Below are positions 26,809 to 34,749 of a stretch of DNA of 64,000 nucleotides, one piece after another (positions within the stretch are counted from its first letter, which is position 1; every line of letters begins with the position of its first letter). The translations under genes were made by a program, and so were the position numbers. The stretch is from Amycolatopsis tolypomycina (GTDB lineage: Bacteria; Actinomycetota; Actinomycetes; Mycobacteriales; Pseudonocardiaceae): contig NZ_FNSO01000004.1 of assembly GCF_900105945.1 (NCBI RefSeq), forward strand, positions 1,984,001 through 2,048,000. The letters are read 5' to 3'. The notes beneath the pieces are model-generated. The model was not told the origin of the DNA and made no database searches. It saw only the letters and a program-made list of their open reading frames with translations.

Positions 26809-27417
26809 TTGCTGCCCAACTGGCTCTACACCCAGAACCTCCTCCCGGCCGGGATTGTCGCGGACGCGGCCGACCCCGCCGTGCCGCGGGAGGAGGTGTT
26901 CGACCGCCTGCTCGGCAGCCCGCTCAACGGCGCTCCGCGGCGCGGCGGGAACTGGGAGCAGACCGGCCGCGCGCTGGCGGCGCTCGGCACCGTGTGCCCG
27001 CAGACGGCCGTCGCGTTCGCCGGCCACCTCGCCGAGCAGCACGGCGAGGCCCGCTCGGCCCCGGAGCCCTACCTCGTGCAGGCCGCGCTGCTCGCGTCGG
27101 CAGGCGTCGGGATCGCCACGACGGCGGTGCGCGCGCGGCCCGACGGCGCCGCGGCCACCGCCGTGCTCACCGCGCAGGCGGGCATCCTGCGGGTGCTGAG
27201 CATGCTCGATGCGCTCGGCCTGTCCGGAAAGGACACCGGCGGCACGATATCGGCGAGTTTCCACACGGTGGTGAGGGGTTCCGCGCGGCTGCTCGAAACG
27301 AGCGTCCCGGACACCCGCGTCGCGACCGACCACCCGGTGCTGCGCGACGAGCCGTGGCAGGAACGGGTCACCGCGTCGCTGGCCGGCGACTGGTCCGGGT
27401 TCGGGGGTGCCGCGTGA
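26809..27417 (+). CDS. Conserved-position protein of unknown function in the metallophore operon
   Basis: A 202-residue Ala-rich protein, not recognised. It starts at TTG 26809, one base after the megasynthase stop, and its TGA overlaps the GTG start of the substrate-binding protein, so it is translationally coupled on both sides. Visible features are an N-terminal MLPNWLYTQNLLPAG, long amphipathic helices (EQTGRALAALGTVCPQTAVA, LVQAALLASAGVGIAT, AQAGILRVLSMLDALGLSG) and no signal peptide or strong membrane span. An all-helical fold, like the helical domain of acyl-CoA dehydrogenases, is possible but not demonstrated. Context suggests a role in metallophore assembly, release or handling. Confidence 0.7.
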   Translation: MLPNWLYTQNLLPAGIVADAADPAVPREEVFDRLLGSPLNGAPRRGGNWEQTGRALAALGTVCPQTAVAFAGHLAEQHGEARSAPEPYLVQAALLASAGVGIATTAVRARPDGAAATAVLTAQAGILRVLSMLDALGLSGKDTGGTISASFHTVVRGSARLLETSVPDTRVATDHPVLRDEPWQERVTASLAGDWSGFGGAA

Positions 27418-28904
27418 GCCGGGAGTTTTCGCGCCGGGCCGCGCTGGCGCTGACCGGCGCGTTCGCGCTGGCGGCGTGCGGGAAGCAGGCCGGGGCGCCG
27501 GCGGGCGGTGGCACCCTGCGGTACGGCACGGTCGCCGCGGGCGGCGCCACCGCGGTCACCGATCCGCACGGCACGCTGTTCAACGAGTCCGACTGGGTAC
27601 GGATGGCCGCGCTCTACGACGTGCTGTGCGTGCCGGGGGAGAACGGCGCGGTGGCGCCGCGGCTGGCGACGGCGTGGAGCTCGTCGCCGGACGCCACCCG
27701 CTGGCGGTTCGAGCTGCGCACCGACGCGGTGTTCACCGACGGCCGCCCGGTCCGCGCCCGCGACGTGCTGTACTCGCTGCGCCGCATCGCGAGCAAGGCG
27801 GCGGCGAACGGCGCGCGGCTCGGCACCGTCGACATCGGACGGTCCACAGCGGACGGCAACGTGCTCGAACTCGTGACGAGCCTGCCGGACGCCGAGCTGC
27901 CGCGGACGCTGGCCGGGGTGACGTTCGTCGTCCCCGAGGGCACCGAGACGTTCGACAACCCGGTGGGGTCCGGGCCGTTCAAGCTCGCGCGGGCCGACGC
28001 CCAGGGCATCGCGCTGGTCCGCAACGACGGCTGGTGGGGGCCGCGGCCGCCGCTCGACGGGCTGGAGATCCGCGGGTTCGCCGACCCGCAAGCGCTCTCG
28101 GTGGCGGTGGTGTCGGGCGTGATCGACGTCGCCGCGAACGTCAGCCCGGCCACGGCGAAGGCGGCCGAGCGCACCGGGCGGCTCGCCGTGACGTCCCGGC
28201 CGGCCGCGCTCACGTACCCGCTGCTGATGCGGCTCGACAAGGCGCCGTTCGACCAGCCGCGGGTGCGGCAGGCGGTGAAGCTGGCGGTCGACCGGCAGGC
28301 GCTGGTCGACACGGTCCTGCTCGGCTACGGCGCGGTCGGCAACGACGCGCCGGGCCCGGCCGACCCGTCGTACCCGCGTGACCTCGCCGCTCCGGCGCGG
28401 GACGTCGCGAAGGCGCGAGCGCTCGCGGGTGGCGTCTCGGTCGTGCTGCACACCACGACCGCGTACCCGGGGATGGTGTCGACGGCCACCGCCGTGGCCG
28501 GCCAGCTGCGGGAGGCGGGGATCACGGTCGAGGTGCGCCAGCACCCGCCCGAGACGTACTGGACGCAGGTGTACACGGTGGAGCCGTTCTGCGTCGGCTA
28601 CACGACGGACCTGCCGTTCCCGGTGTGGGCTCGCCAGACGGCGCTGAGCACCGCCGGCTACAACGAAACGGGCTGGAAGGACCCCGCGACGGACCGCGAC
28701 TTCGCCACGGCGATGGCGACGACGGACCCGGCGCGGCGGGCGGGACTGCTGCGCGGCATCCAGCAGCGCATGGCGGCCGAGGGCGGCTGGGTGGTGTGGG
28801 GCAGCGGCGCGTCGCTGACGGTGGCGGCGCCGCCGGTGCGGAACCTGCCGTCCGGGACGGGCTTCGCCCGCATCTTCCTGGACGGCGTGTGGCTGCAGGG
28901 CTGA
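27414..28904 (+). CDS. Opp/Dpp-type extracellular substrate-binding lipoprotein
   Basis: A 496-residue SBP_bac_5-family protein starting at GTG 27414 (GTGA overlap with the gene before). The signal peptide REFSRRAALALTGAFALAACG ends in a lipobox (LAAC), so it is lipid-anchored outside the membrane. It has the family features of cluster-C binding proteins: YDVLCVPGENGAVAPRLAT near the N-terminus, FTDGRPVRARDVLYSLRRI, NPVGSGPFKL and VRQAVKLAVDRQAL. Relatives bind oligopeptides, nickel or opine metallophores such as staphylopine. Placement in the biosynthetic operon suggests that it captures the metal-loaded product for re-import. Confidence 0.9.
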   Translation: MSREFSRRAALALTGAFALAACGKQAGAPAGGGTLRYGTVAAGGATAVTDPHGTLFNESDWVRMAALYDVLCVPGENGAVAPRLATAWSSSPDATRWRFELRTDAVFTDGRPVRARDVLYSLRRIASKAAANGARLGTVDIGRSTADGNVLELVTSLPDAELPRTLAGVTFVVPEGTETFDNPVGSGPFKLARADAQGIALVRNDGWWGPRPPLDGLEIRGFADPQALSVAVVSGVIDVAANVSPATAKAAERTGRLAVTSRPAALTYPLLMRLDKAPFDQPRVRQAVKLAVDRQALVDTVLLGYGAVGNDAPGPADPSYPRDLAAPARDVAKARALAGGVSVVLHTTTAYPGMVSTATAVAGQLREAGITVEVRQHPPETYWTQVYTVEPFCVGYTTDLPFPVWARQTALSTAGYNETGWKDPATDRDFATAMATTDPARRAGLLRGIQQRMAAEGGWVVWGSGASLTVAAPPVRNLPSGTGFARIFLDGVWLQG

Positions 28905-29788
28905 CCCGGGCCGCGGCCACCCTGGCCGCGGTGCTGACCGGCGTCTTCCTGCTCACGGCGTTGCTGCCCCAGGACGCGGCGCAGGTACTGGCGGGCCACC
29001 AGGCGGACCCGGCCCGGGTCGCACAGCTGCGCGCGGACCTCGGCCTGGACCGGCCGCTGTGGGAGCGCTTCGGATCCTGGCTGGCCGGGCTGGCGCACGG
29101 CGACTTCGGACGGTCCCTTGTGGACGGTCGCCCGGTCGGCCCGCTGCTGGCGGAGCGCCTCGGGGCGAGCGCGCTGATCGTGGTCCCGGCCTGGCTGCTG
29201 GCGGTGACGTGCGGAGTGCTGGGCGCGGTACTGGTGGCCCGCCGCGCGACGGCGTCGGCGGCGGTGGCGGCGTTCGGGTCGGTACCGGAGGTGGTGCTGG
29301 TGAGCGGGCTGGTCCTGGTGTTCGCCACGGGTCTGGGCTGGTTGCCGGCGGTGTCGCTGCTCCCGGTGGGCGGTTCGGCGTGGGAGGCGCCTGCGGTACT
29401 GGTGCTGCCGATCCTGGCGCTGGCCCTGCCGTCGGCGGCCTGGCTGGCCAGGTCGGTCCGCGGCCCGGCGGCGGACGTGCTGGGCCGCCCGTTCGTGGTG
29501 GACGCCCGGCTGCGCGGAGTACCGCCGGTTCGGGTGGTGGTCCGGCACGTGCTGCCGCATTTGGCGGGCCCGGCAGCCCAAGGAGCGGCAATCCTGGCGG
29601 GCGCGCTGCTGGCGGGCACGACGGTGGTGGAGTCCCTGCTGGCGTACCCGGGTTTCGGCCAGCTGCTGGCCACGGCGGTGGCGACCCGGGACGTGCCGGT
29701 GGTGCAGGGAGTGGCATTGGTGGACGCGGCGGTGGTGTGGGTGGCGTTGCTGGTGGCGGACCGCATCGCGGCGGCGGGAGCCCGGTGA
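28889..29788 (+). CDS. Dpp/Nik-type ABC permease (B subunit)
   Basis: A 299-residue integral membrane protein starting at GTG 28889, overlapping the binding-protein gene by 16 bases. Features are an N-terminal TM helix (TLAAVLTGVFLLTALLP), the typical DppB element LRADLGLDRPLWERFGSWL, a GDFGRSLVDGRPV loop, and the EAA-like coupling region ARLRGVPPVRVVVRHVLPHL facing the ATPase. It would pair with the permease half of the next gene. Confidence 0.9.
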   Translation: MAAGLTRAAATLAAVLTGVFLLTALLPQDAAQVLAGHQADPARVAQLRADLGLDRPLWERFGSWLAGLAHGDFGRSLVDGRPVGPLLAERLGASALIVVPAWLLAVTCGVLGAVLVARRATASAAVAAFGSVPEVVLVSGLVLVFATGLGWLPAVSLLPVGGSAWEAPAVLVLPILALALPSAAWLARSVRGPAADVLGRPFVVDARLRGVPPVRVVVRHVLPHLAGPAAQGAAILAGALLAGTTVVESLLAYPGFGQLLATAVATRDVPVVQGVALVDAAVVWVALLVADRIAAAGAR

Positions 29789-29790
29789 GG

Positions 29791-29833
29791 GCCCCCGAGG
29801 CGGCACTTTCACGTGAAAGTGCCCAGCCGGGGG
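29791..29833. repeat. Hairpin element between the two permease genes
   Basis: An 11-bp arm GGCACTTTCAC followed at once by its complement (29802-29823), flanked by a second matching pair GCCCCCG / CGGGGGC. It fills the 55-base gap in front of the permease-ATPase fusion. There is no T-run, so it may set the relative expression of the downstream genes or be a REP-like repeat. Confidence 0.6.
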
Positions 29834-29843
29834 CGGGTGGCCG

Positions 29844-31838
29844 ATGAAACGCCGCTGGCCCCTCGTCGCCCTGCTCATCCTCCTCGCCGCCGTGTTCGCC
29901 AGTGGCCTGCTTCCGGACACCACCGCCACCGTCGGGTCTCCGTGGAGCCCGGCGGGACCTCCGCTCGGCACCGATGTCCTCGGCCGGGACGTTCTCGCCA
30001 GGACCCTCGCCGGCGGGGCCACCCTCCTCGCCCTCTCGCTGCCTGCCGGGGTGCTGACCACCGCCCTCGGCACGCTCGCCGGCCTGGCCGCCGCCTCCAG
30101 CTCCGCCGGGGAACGGCTTCTTGCGCGGCTCAGTGGCGCCGTTCTCATGGTTCCCTCGCTTCTGCTCGTCCTCGTCGGGGCCGTCGTGCTTCCCTACTGG
30201 GCCGCCGTGCCCGTTGTCGTGTTATTGCTCGGTGTGCCGATGTCCGCTCGTGTCGTCCACGCCACCGCTCGGCCCTTGCGGCGGGCCGGGTTCGTCGAGG
30301 CCGCCGTTGCGCACGGGGAAAGCCCGCTGCGGGAACTGCTGCCCGCCGTCGCCGGGACCGTGCTCGGCGATCTCGGGCTGCGGATCGGCACCGCGCTGCA
30401 GCTCGCCGTCGCCGTCACCGTGCTCGGGTTCGGGCCGCCGCCGCCCGCTGCCGACTGGGCCTCGATGCTGCGGGAAAACCTGCCCGGTGCCGACCTCAAC
30501 CCGTGGTCCGTGCTCGCCCCGGCGGCCGCCCTCGCCGTGCTGGCCGTCGCCGTGACCCTCACCCTCGACCTCGCCGGCCGCCGCCGCACCCGAAAACCCG
30601 TCTTGATCCATAAAGGACAGTCGAACAAGGACAAGATAGCGCTGCAAGGTCACTGGCGTGGCGGAGATCGGGAGCTGCACCTGGACGTCCGCGTCGGAAC
30701 GGGCACCGTGCTCGGCGTGACCGGTGCCTCGGGCGCCGGCAAGACCAGCCTGCTGCGGCTGCTGCTCGGCGACCTGCCGCCGGCCACGACGTCCTGGCAC
30801 GGCTCGCTCGCCCACCACGGCACCGTCATCCGCCCGGGGACCGCCCAGGCTCGGCGGTGGCGCCGCGAGCACGTCGGCTTCCTCGGCCAGGACCCCGCGC
30901 TCGACCCGTTGCGGCGCATCGGGTCCAGCGTCGCCGACGGGCTGCGACGCCGTGACTCCCGCGCCGTGCGGGAGCTGCTGGACCGGGTGGGCCTGCCCGG
31001 CGACATCGCCCGCCGGTACCCGCACCAGATCTCCGGCGGCGAGGCGCAGCGGGTCGCGCTCGCCCGGGCGCTGGCGGGGGACCCGGAGCTCCTCGTGCTC
31101 GACGAGCCGACCAGCGCATTGGACGGCGACACCCTCGAACGCGTCACCGCCGCGCTCGCCGGGCGCACCGCGGTCGTGGTCAGCCACGACCGGGCCTGGC
31201 TCGCCCGGGTCGCCGACGAGGTGCTCGATCTCGGGCAGCAGCCGGCACCCGTCGAGCGCCTGGTCGTCCCCGTGGGCGAGCCGGTGTTCCGCGGCGGTGG
31301 GCTGGAACTGCGCGAGGGCGAACTCGTCGTCCTGCTCGGCAGGTCGGGCGCGGGCAAGACCACCCTGCTGCGCACCCTGGCCCGCACCGGCCTCATCAAG
31401 GGAGACCGGCCGCGGCCCGGCGAAGTGGAACTCCTCGCCCAAGACGCCTACGGCGCGCTGAACCCGGCCCGCACGCTGGCCGACGCCGTGGGCCGCCCGC
31501 TGCGGGTGCTGCACGGGATCAGACGGCCGCGCGCGGAAGCCGTCCGGTTGCTCGCCGAAACCGGGCTCGGCCCGGAGTTCGCCGGGCGGCGGCCGGACGA
31601 ATGCTCGGGTGGGCAGCGCCAGCGCGCCGGGCTGGCCAGGGCGCTCGCCGCGCGACCGCGGGTCCTCCTGGCCGACGAGCCGACGTCGGCCCTGGACGCG
31701 GCCACCGCCGGTGCCGTCCTGGACGCGCTGGACCGCCGCAGGGCCCGCGGCCTGGCTGTCCTGCTGGTGACGCACGACGAACGGCTCGCCGAGCGGGCCG
31801 ACCGGGTACTGAGAATCGAAGAAGGGCAGCTGCGGTGA
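29844..31838 (+). CDS. Permease-ATPase-ATPase fusion of an Opp/Dpp-type importer
   Basis: A 664-residue protein joining three parts that are normally separate subunits. Residues ~1-245 are a DppC-like permease (LGTDVLGRDVLARTLAGGAT; coupling segment RRAGFVEAAVAHGESPLREL). Residues ~270-470 are the first ATPase (Walker A GASGAGKTS, signature ISGGEAQRVALARAL, Walker B LLVLDEPTSALD). Residues ~475-664 are the second (GRSGAGKTT, CSGGQRQRAGLARAL, VLLADEPTSALD). All catalytic motifs look intact. With the binding protein and the 28889 permease this makes a complete transporter. The junction after the permease (about 30585-30660) is unusually AT-rich and encodes HKGQSNKDKIALQGHW, unlike the sequence on either side. 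Confidence 0.9.
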   Translation: MKRRWPLVALLILLAAVFASGLLPDTTATVGSPWSPAGPPLGTDVLGRDVLARTLAGGATLLALSLPAGVLTTALGTLAGLAAASSSAGERLLARLSGAVLMVPSLLLVLVGAVVLPYWAAVPVVVLLLGVPMSARVVHATARPLRRAGFVEAAVAHGESPLRELLPAVAGTVLGDLGLRIGTALQLAVAVTVLGFGPPPPAADWASMLRENLPGADLNPWSVLAPAAALAVLAVAVTLTLDLAGRRRTRKPVLIHKGQSNKDKIALQGHWRGGDRELHLDVRVGTGTVLGVTGASGAGKTSLLRLLLGDLPPATTSWHGSLAHHGTVIRPGTAQARRWRREHVGFLGQDPALDPLRRIGSSVADGLRRRDSRAVRELLDRVGLPGDIARRYPHQISGGEAQRVALARALAGDPELLVLDEPTSALDGDTLERVTAALAGRTAVVVSHDRAWLARVADEVLDLGQQPAPVERLVVPVGEPVFRGGGLELREGELVVLLGRSGAGKTTLLRTLARTGLIKGDRPRPGEVELLAQDAYGALNPARTLADAVGRPLRVLHGIRRPRAEAVRLLAETGLGPEFAGRRPDECSGGQRQRAGLARALAARPRVLLADEPTSALDAATAGAVLDALDRRRARGLAVLLVTHDERLAERADRVLRIEEGQLR

Positions 31839-32818
31839 AGTTCGACGACGTCTGGATCCAGGGCACCGGCCGGTACGCGGGGGAACCGCGGCCGGCCCCG
31901 GCCCACGTGACGGCGCACGCCGGGATCCGGTCCGTGGCGTGGTCCGGGCTCTCCGGTCCCGAGCTGGCCGTGCGCGCCGGGCAGCAGGCGCTGGCCGTGG
32001 CCGGCCCCGGCGCCGTCGGGCCGCACCTGCACGGCGCGATGGCCTACCCCGGACTGGACATCTGGTCGGCCTCCTGCTGGGTCGCCGACCGGCTGCTGGC
32101 CGAGGCACCCGCGATGTCGATGCAGTTTTCGGCGCTGTGCAACACTTCCGCGGCCGGCATCGAAACGGCGGCAAGCCTGCTGACCGGACGTCCCGACTTC
32201 GCGCGCGTCCTGCTCACCGTGGGCGACCGTTTCCCCGAGAGCGCCGTCGACCGCTTCGAAGTCGACCCCGAGATCGCGCTCGGCGACGCCGGTGCGGCGG
32301 CGGTCCTCGGCCGCGGGGGCGGGCAGGCGCGGGTGCTGTCCTGCGTGTCGCGGACCGACCCCGCCCTGGAAGGCCTCCAGCGCGGCGACGAGCCCTTCCG
32401 GGACCGGCCGGCCGAGGGCCCGGCGGTACTGCGCAAGCGGACCCGCCAGTTCTTCGCCGCGGGCACGCGGACGCCGGCGTCGGTGGTGCAGGCGCACGTG
32501 GCCGGGGTGCGGGCCGTGGTGGAGACGGCGGTGGCCGAAGCCGGCACGAGCGTCGCCGAGGCGCGGTGGGTCGTCCCGCCGTTCGTCGGGGTCAACGCGT
32601 TCGAGCACGGGTACGAGCGCCCGCTCGGCCTGGACCGCGAGCGCACGCTGGTCGAGCTGGGCCTGCGGCTGGGCCACCTGGGCGGGAGCGATCACCTGTA
32701 CGCCCTCGATCACCTGCTGCGCACCGGACTGGTGGCGCCCGGCGACAAGGTCGTGCTGGTCGGGGTGGGCGGCGGCTTCACGTTCACCTGCGTGGTGCTG
32801 GAAATCAGTGTCCGTTGA
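31835..32818 (+). CDS. Ketoacyl-ACP synthase III-like protein with altered active site
   Basis: A 327-residue thiolase-fold protein, starting at GTG 31835 (GTGA overlap with the transporter gene; GAAGAAGG upstream). The nucleophile Cys is in FSALCNTSAAGIETA. The usual FabH His (HQAN) and Asn (GNTS) motifs are replaced by PPFVGVNAFEHGYE and GGSDHLYALDHLL, so it is unlikely to be an ordinary decarboxylating FabH. KAS III-like enzymes with changed His/Asn can act as acyltransferases (CerJ is the described example, with Asp for Asn). It may load or transfer an acyl group onto the N-terminal carrier of the 38269 protein, which lacks a visible loading enzyme. It is the last gene of the 17568 operon. 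Confidence 0.82.
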   Translation: MKFDDVWIQGTGRYAGEPRPAPAHVTAHAGIRSVAWSGLSGPELAVRAGQQALAVAGPGAVGPHLHGAMAYPGLDIWSASCWVADRLLAEAPAMSMQFSALCNTSAAGIETAASLLTGRPDFARVLLTVGDRFPESAVDRFEVDPEIALGDAGAAAVLGRGGGQARVLSCVSRTDPALEGLQRGDEPFRDRPAEGPAVLRKRTRQFFAAGTRTPASVVQAHVAGVRAVVETAVAEAGTSVAEARWVVPPFVGVNAFEHGYERPLGLDRERTLVELGLRLGHLGGSDHLYALDHLLRTGLVAPGDKVVLVGVGGGFTFTCVVLEISVR

Positions 32819-32931
32819 TTTCGCGGAAACCTTCCCGGAATCGCGCCCTTAGATTGATGGATTCGCGACGGCTCCGCGGCCGCTAGTTTCTGTTCCTGTC
32901 GAACTCCCGACAATCACGAAGGAACACACCC

Positions 32932-33243
32932 ATGAATCTTGTTGAGACTGCCGCGGCCAAGCTGTTCGCCGAGGACCCGGCGGTGCGGACGCTCCAGGTC
33001 ATCGAGGCCGAGAAGCCGGTGAGCTGCTTCATCGGCGACATCGCCCGGGTCGGCTGGGCCGCGCTCCGCGCCGCGGAAGCGGCGACGAACCACGCCGAGG
33101 CCAACCGCGCGGCCGCGGCGCTGATGCGCGCCCACGGCTTCGGCGGCTACGACGACGCCGCCGGCCTGCCCGCCCAGGGTGCCGTGTCGTTCGGTGAGCT
33201 GTCGACCACGGACCTGATCGCGCTGCGCACGTCGTTCGCCTGA
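32932..33243 (+). CDS. Small peptide-family protein P3 (103 aa)
   Basis: ATG 32932 is preceded by GAAGGAA. It begins MNLVETAAAKLF, with TLQVIEAEKPVSCFIGDIA placing the conserved P-V-S-C-F at ~30-34. A long Ala-rich helix (WAALRAAEAATNHAEANRAA) follows, then HGFGGYDD, and the C-terminus is STTDLIALRTSFA. Its ending and the GFGG motif pair it with P4, which is encoded convergently 130 bases away (AVTDLIAARTAHC, RGFGGNAVA), so P3 and P4 are the closest pair here. It lies between the two halves of the metallophore cluster. Own promoter region and terminator. Confidence 0.75.
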   Translation: MNLVETAAAKLFAEDPAVRTLQVIEAEKPVSCFIGDIARVGWAALRAAEAATNHAEANRAAAALMRAHGFGGYDDAAGLPAQGAVSFGELSTTDLIALRTSFA

Positions 33244-33256
33244 TCTCGGCTCGGCT

Positions 33257-33313
33257 GCCGGGCATCTCGCACCACGTCTCGTCGAGCGTGGCGCGGGATG
33301 CCCGGCTTTTTGT
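33257..33313 (+). terminator. Rho-independent terminator of P3
   Basis: GCCGGGCATC pairs with GATGCCCGGC, followed directly by TTTTTGTT on the plus strand. The long loop contains a smaller hairpin. Confidence 0.85.
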
Positions 33314-33329
33314 TCTCCAGGCAACGAAA

Positions 33330-33360
33330 AGGGCCGCCCGGCGCGAACCCGGGCGGCCCT
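33330..33360 (-). terminator. Rho-independent terminator of P4
   Basis: A perfect 12-bp stem, AGGGCCGCCCGG with its complement, and a T-run (TTTTCG) on the minus strand, 11 bases after the P4 stop. Confidence 0.85.
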
Positions 33361-33371
33361 GGCGGCGCGAG

Positions 33372-33677
33372 TCAGCAGTGCGCCGTGCGCGCCGCGATCA
33401 GGTCGGTGACCGCCACGCTGCCCGACGGGGCGCAGGCCACGCCGCTGTCGGCGACCGCGTTGCCGCCGAAGCCGCGGACCAGGTCGACCGCACGCTCGGC
33501 CCAGTGGGCCGCGGCGCGGTGGGCACCCGCCATGCGGGCGAGCTGGGCGGTCAGCTCCGCACCCTCGACGGTGGTGGCGCAGCTGGTCGGCGAGACGCTG
33601 CGGAACAGGTCCAGCGGCGCCAGCACGCCACCGTCGGCGGGCACCTGCTGGACGGCGGCGGTTTCGATGACACTCAT
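33372..33677 (-). CDS. Small peptide-family protein P4 (101 aa)
   Basis: Begins MSVIETAAVQQV at ATG 33677; GTG 33680 immediately before it is a possible alternative with AAAGGA at good spacing. Family blocks: APLDLF at ~20-25, SPTSCATTV with the conserved Cys near residue 33, an Ala-rich helix (LARMAGAHRAAAHWAERAVD), GFGG, and AVTDLIAARTAHC. It carries additional cysteines at ~86 and at the last residue, unlike P3. It is convergent with P3 and separated from the flavoprotein gene by 142 bases containing its own promoter region. Confidence 0.72.
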   Translation of the reverse strand: MSVIETAAVQQVPADGGVLAPLDLFRSVSPTSCATTVEGAELTAQLARMAGAHRAAAHWAERAVDLVRGFGGNAVADSGVACAPSGSVAVTDLIAARTAHC

Positions 33678-33819
33678 CACGGGAAACGTCCTTTGCGGTA
33701 AGGGATGATGCGTCTCGACGGTAACCAGCGCAAACGCCGTCCGAGCCGGTCGGCGGAGCCCTTTCCCCGGGCCGCGGAAGGCACGTTCGGCCACCGAGGA
33801 ACGGGCTCCACCAGAAGGC

Positions 33820-34749
33820 TCAGCCCGGGATCGGCACGTCCACGCCGGCCCGGAAGAGCTCCTGCTCCAGCCAGATCGCCGCCTTCGCACCGTCCGCGGC
33901 CCCGGTGATCACGAACGGCGTCGGGCCCGGCAGGTCGGCCTGGCGCGCCGTGTCGCCGGCCGCGTACACGCCCGGGACCGTCGTCCGCTGCGCCGGGTCG
34001 ACCCGCACGCAGCCGTCCGGCAGCAGCTCGCAGCCCAGCCCGGCGGCCAGGTCCGTGTGCTGCCGCTGGGCGGGCCGGTGGAACACCGCCGAGCGCCACA
34101 GCGGCTCGCCCGCGGCGAAGTGGACCGTGACGTCGCCGTCGTCGCCCGCCAGCCGGGTGACCGGCTCCTCCCGCACCGGGATTCCCGCGCGCCGCACCGC
34201 CTCCTCGAGCTCCGGGCTCACCTGCAGCGGCCCGTTCGCGCACAGGACGAGGTCCTTGGCGAACCGGTCCGCGAGGTAGAGCGCCAGCATCGCCTGCGAG
34301 AAGTCCCCGCCCAGCACGGCCAGTGGCCGGTCCGCGGCCTCGAAACCGTGGCAGAACGGGCAGTGGTAGAGCCCCCGGCCGAACAGCTCGGTGACGCCGT
34401 CGATCTCCGGCAGCGCGTCCACCTGCCCGGTCGCCAGGATCACCCGGCGCGCCCGCGCGGTGGTGCCGTCGGCGAACTCCGCCGTGAAGTCGTCGATCGT
34501 GCCGCTCAGCGCCGTGATCAGCCCGTCGCGGACCTCCACGGTCGCGTACTCGGCGAGCTCGGCACGGCCGATCCGGCGCAGGGCCGCGGGCGAAAAGCCG
34601 TCACGGGACAGGAACATGTGCATTTCGGACGCGGGGGCGTTGCGCGGCCGTCCGCTGTCGACCAGCAGCGTCCGGCGCCGCTGGCGGCCCAGCGTCTGCG
34701 CCGCGTTGAGGCCGGCGGGACCGCCGCCGACGACCAGGACCTCGAACAT
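33820..34749 (-). CDS. Thioredoxin-reductase-like FAD oxidoreductase with CPFCHG motif
   Basis: A 309-residue two-dinucleotide-binding-domain flavoprotein. FAD motif VVGGGPAGLNAAQTL is at the N-terminus, the redox CxxC is in YHCPFCHGFEAADR (~residue 134), AVLGGDFSQAML is the second dinucleotide site and GVYAAGDTARQ closes the FAD site. CPxCHG, as opposed to the CATC of true thioredoxin reductases, is the motif of dithiol oxidases such as GliT and HlmI, which act on small-molecule natural products. In this cluster it might protect or oxidise a thiol/thiazoline intermediate. It directly follows the ABC gene (stop 34750) and is third in that operon. A thiazoline reductase of the PchG/Irp3 type is not present. 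Confidence 0.85.
   Translation of the reverse strand: MFEVLVVGGGPAGLNAAQTLGRQRRRTLLVDSGRPRNAPASEMHMFLSRDGFSPAALRRIGRAELAEYATVEVRDGLITALSGTIDDFTAEFADGTTARARRVILATGQVDALPEIDGVTELFGRGLYHCPFCHGFEAADRPLAVLGGDFSQAMLALYLADRFAKDLVLCANGPLQVSPELEEAVRRAGIPVREEPVTRLAGDDGDVTVHFAAGEPLWRSAVFHRPAQRQHTDLAAGLGCELLPDGCVRVDPAQRTTVPGVYAAGDTARQADLPGPTPFVITGAADGAKAAIWLEQELFRAGVDVPIPG

Noticed and set aside
32932..33243. P3 as a lanthipeptide, lasso or linaridin precursor
   Set aside because: No LanM/LanKC, lasso cyclase/B protein, or linaridin-type modification gene is present, and the C-terminus is a conserved helix-like motif rather than a Ser/Thr/Cys core.
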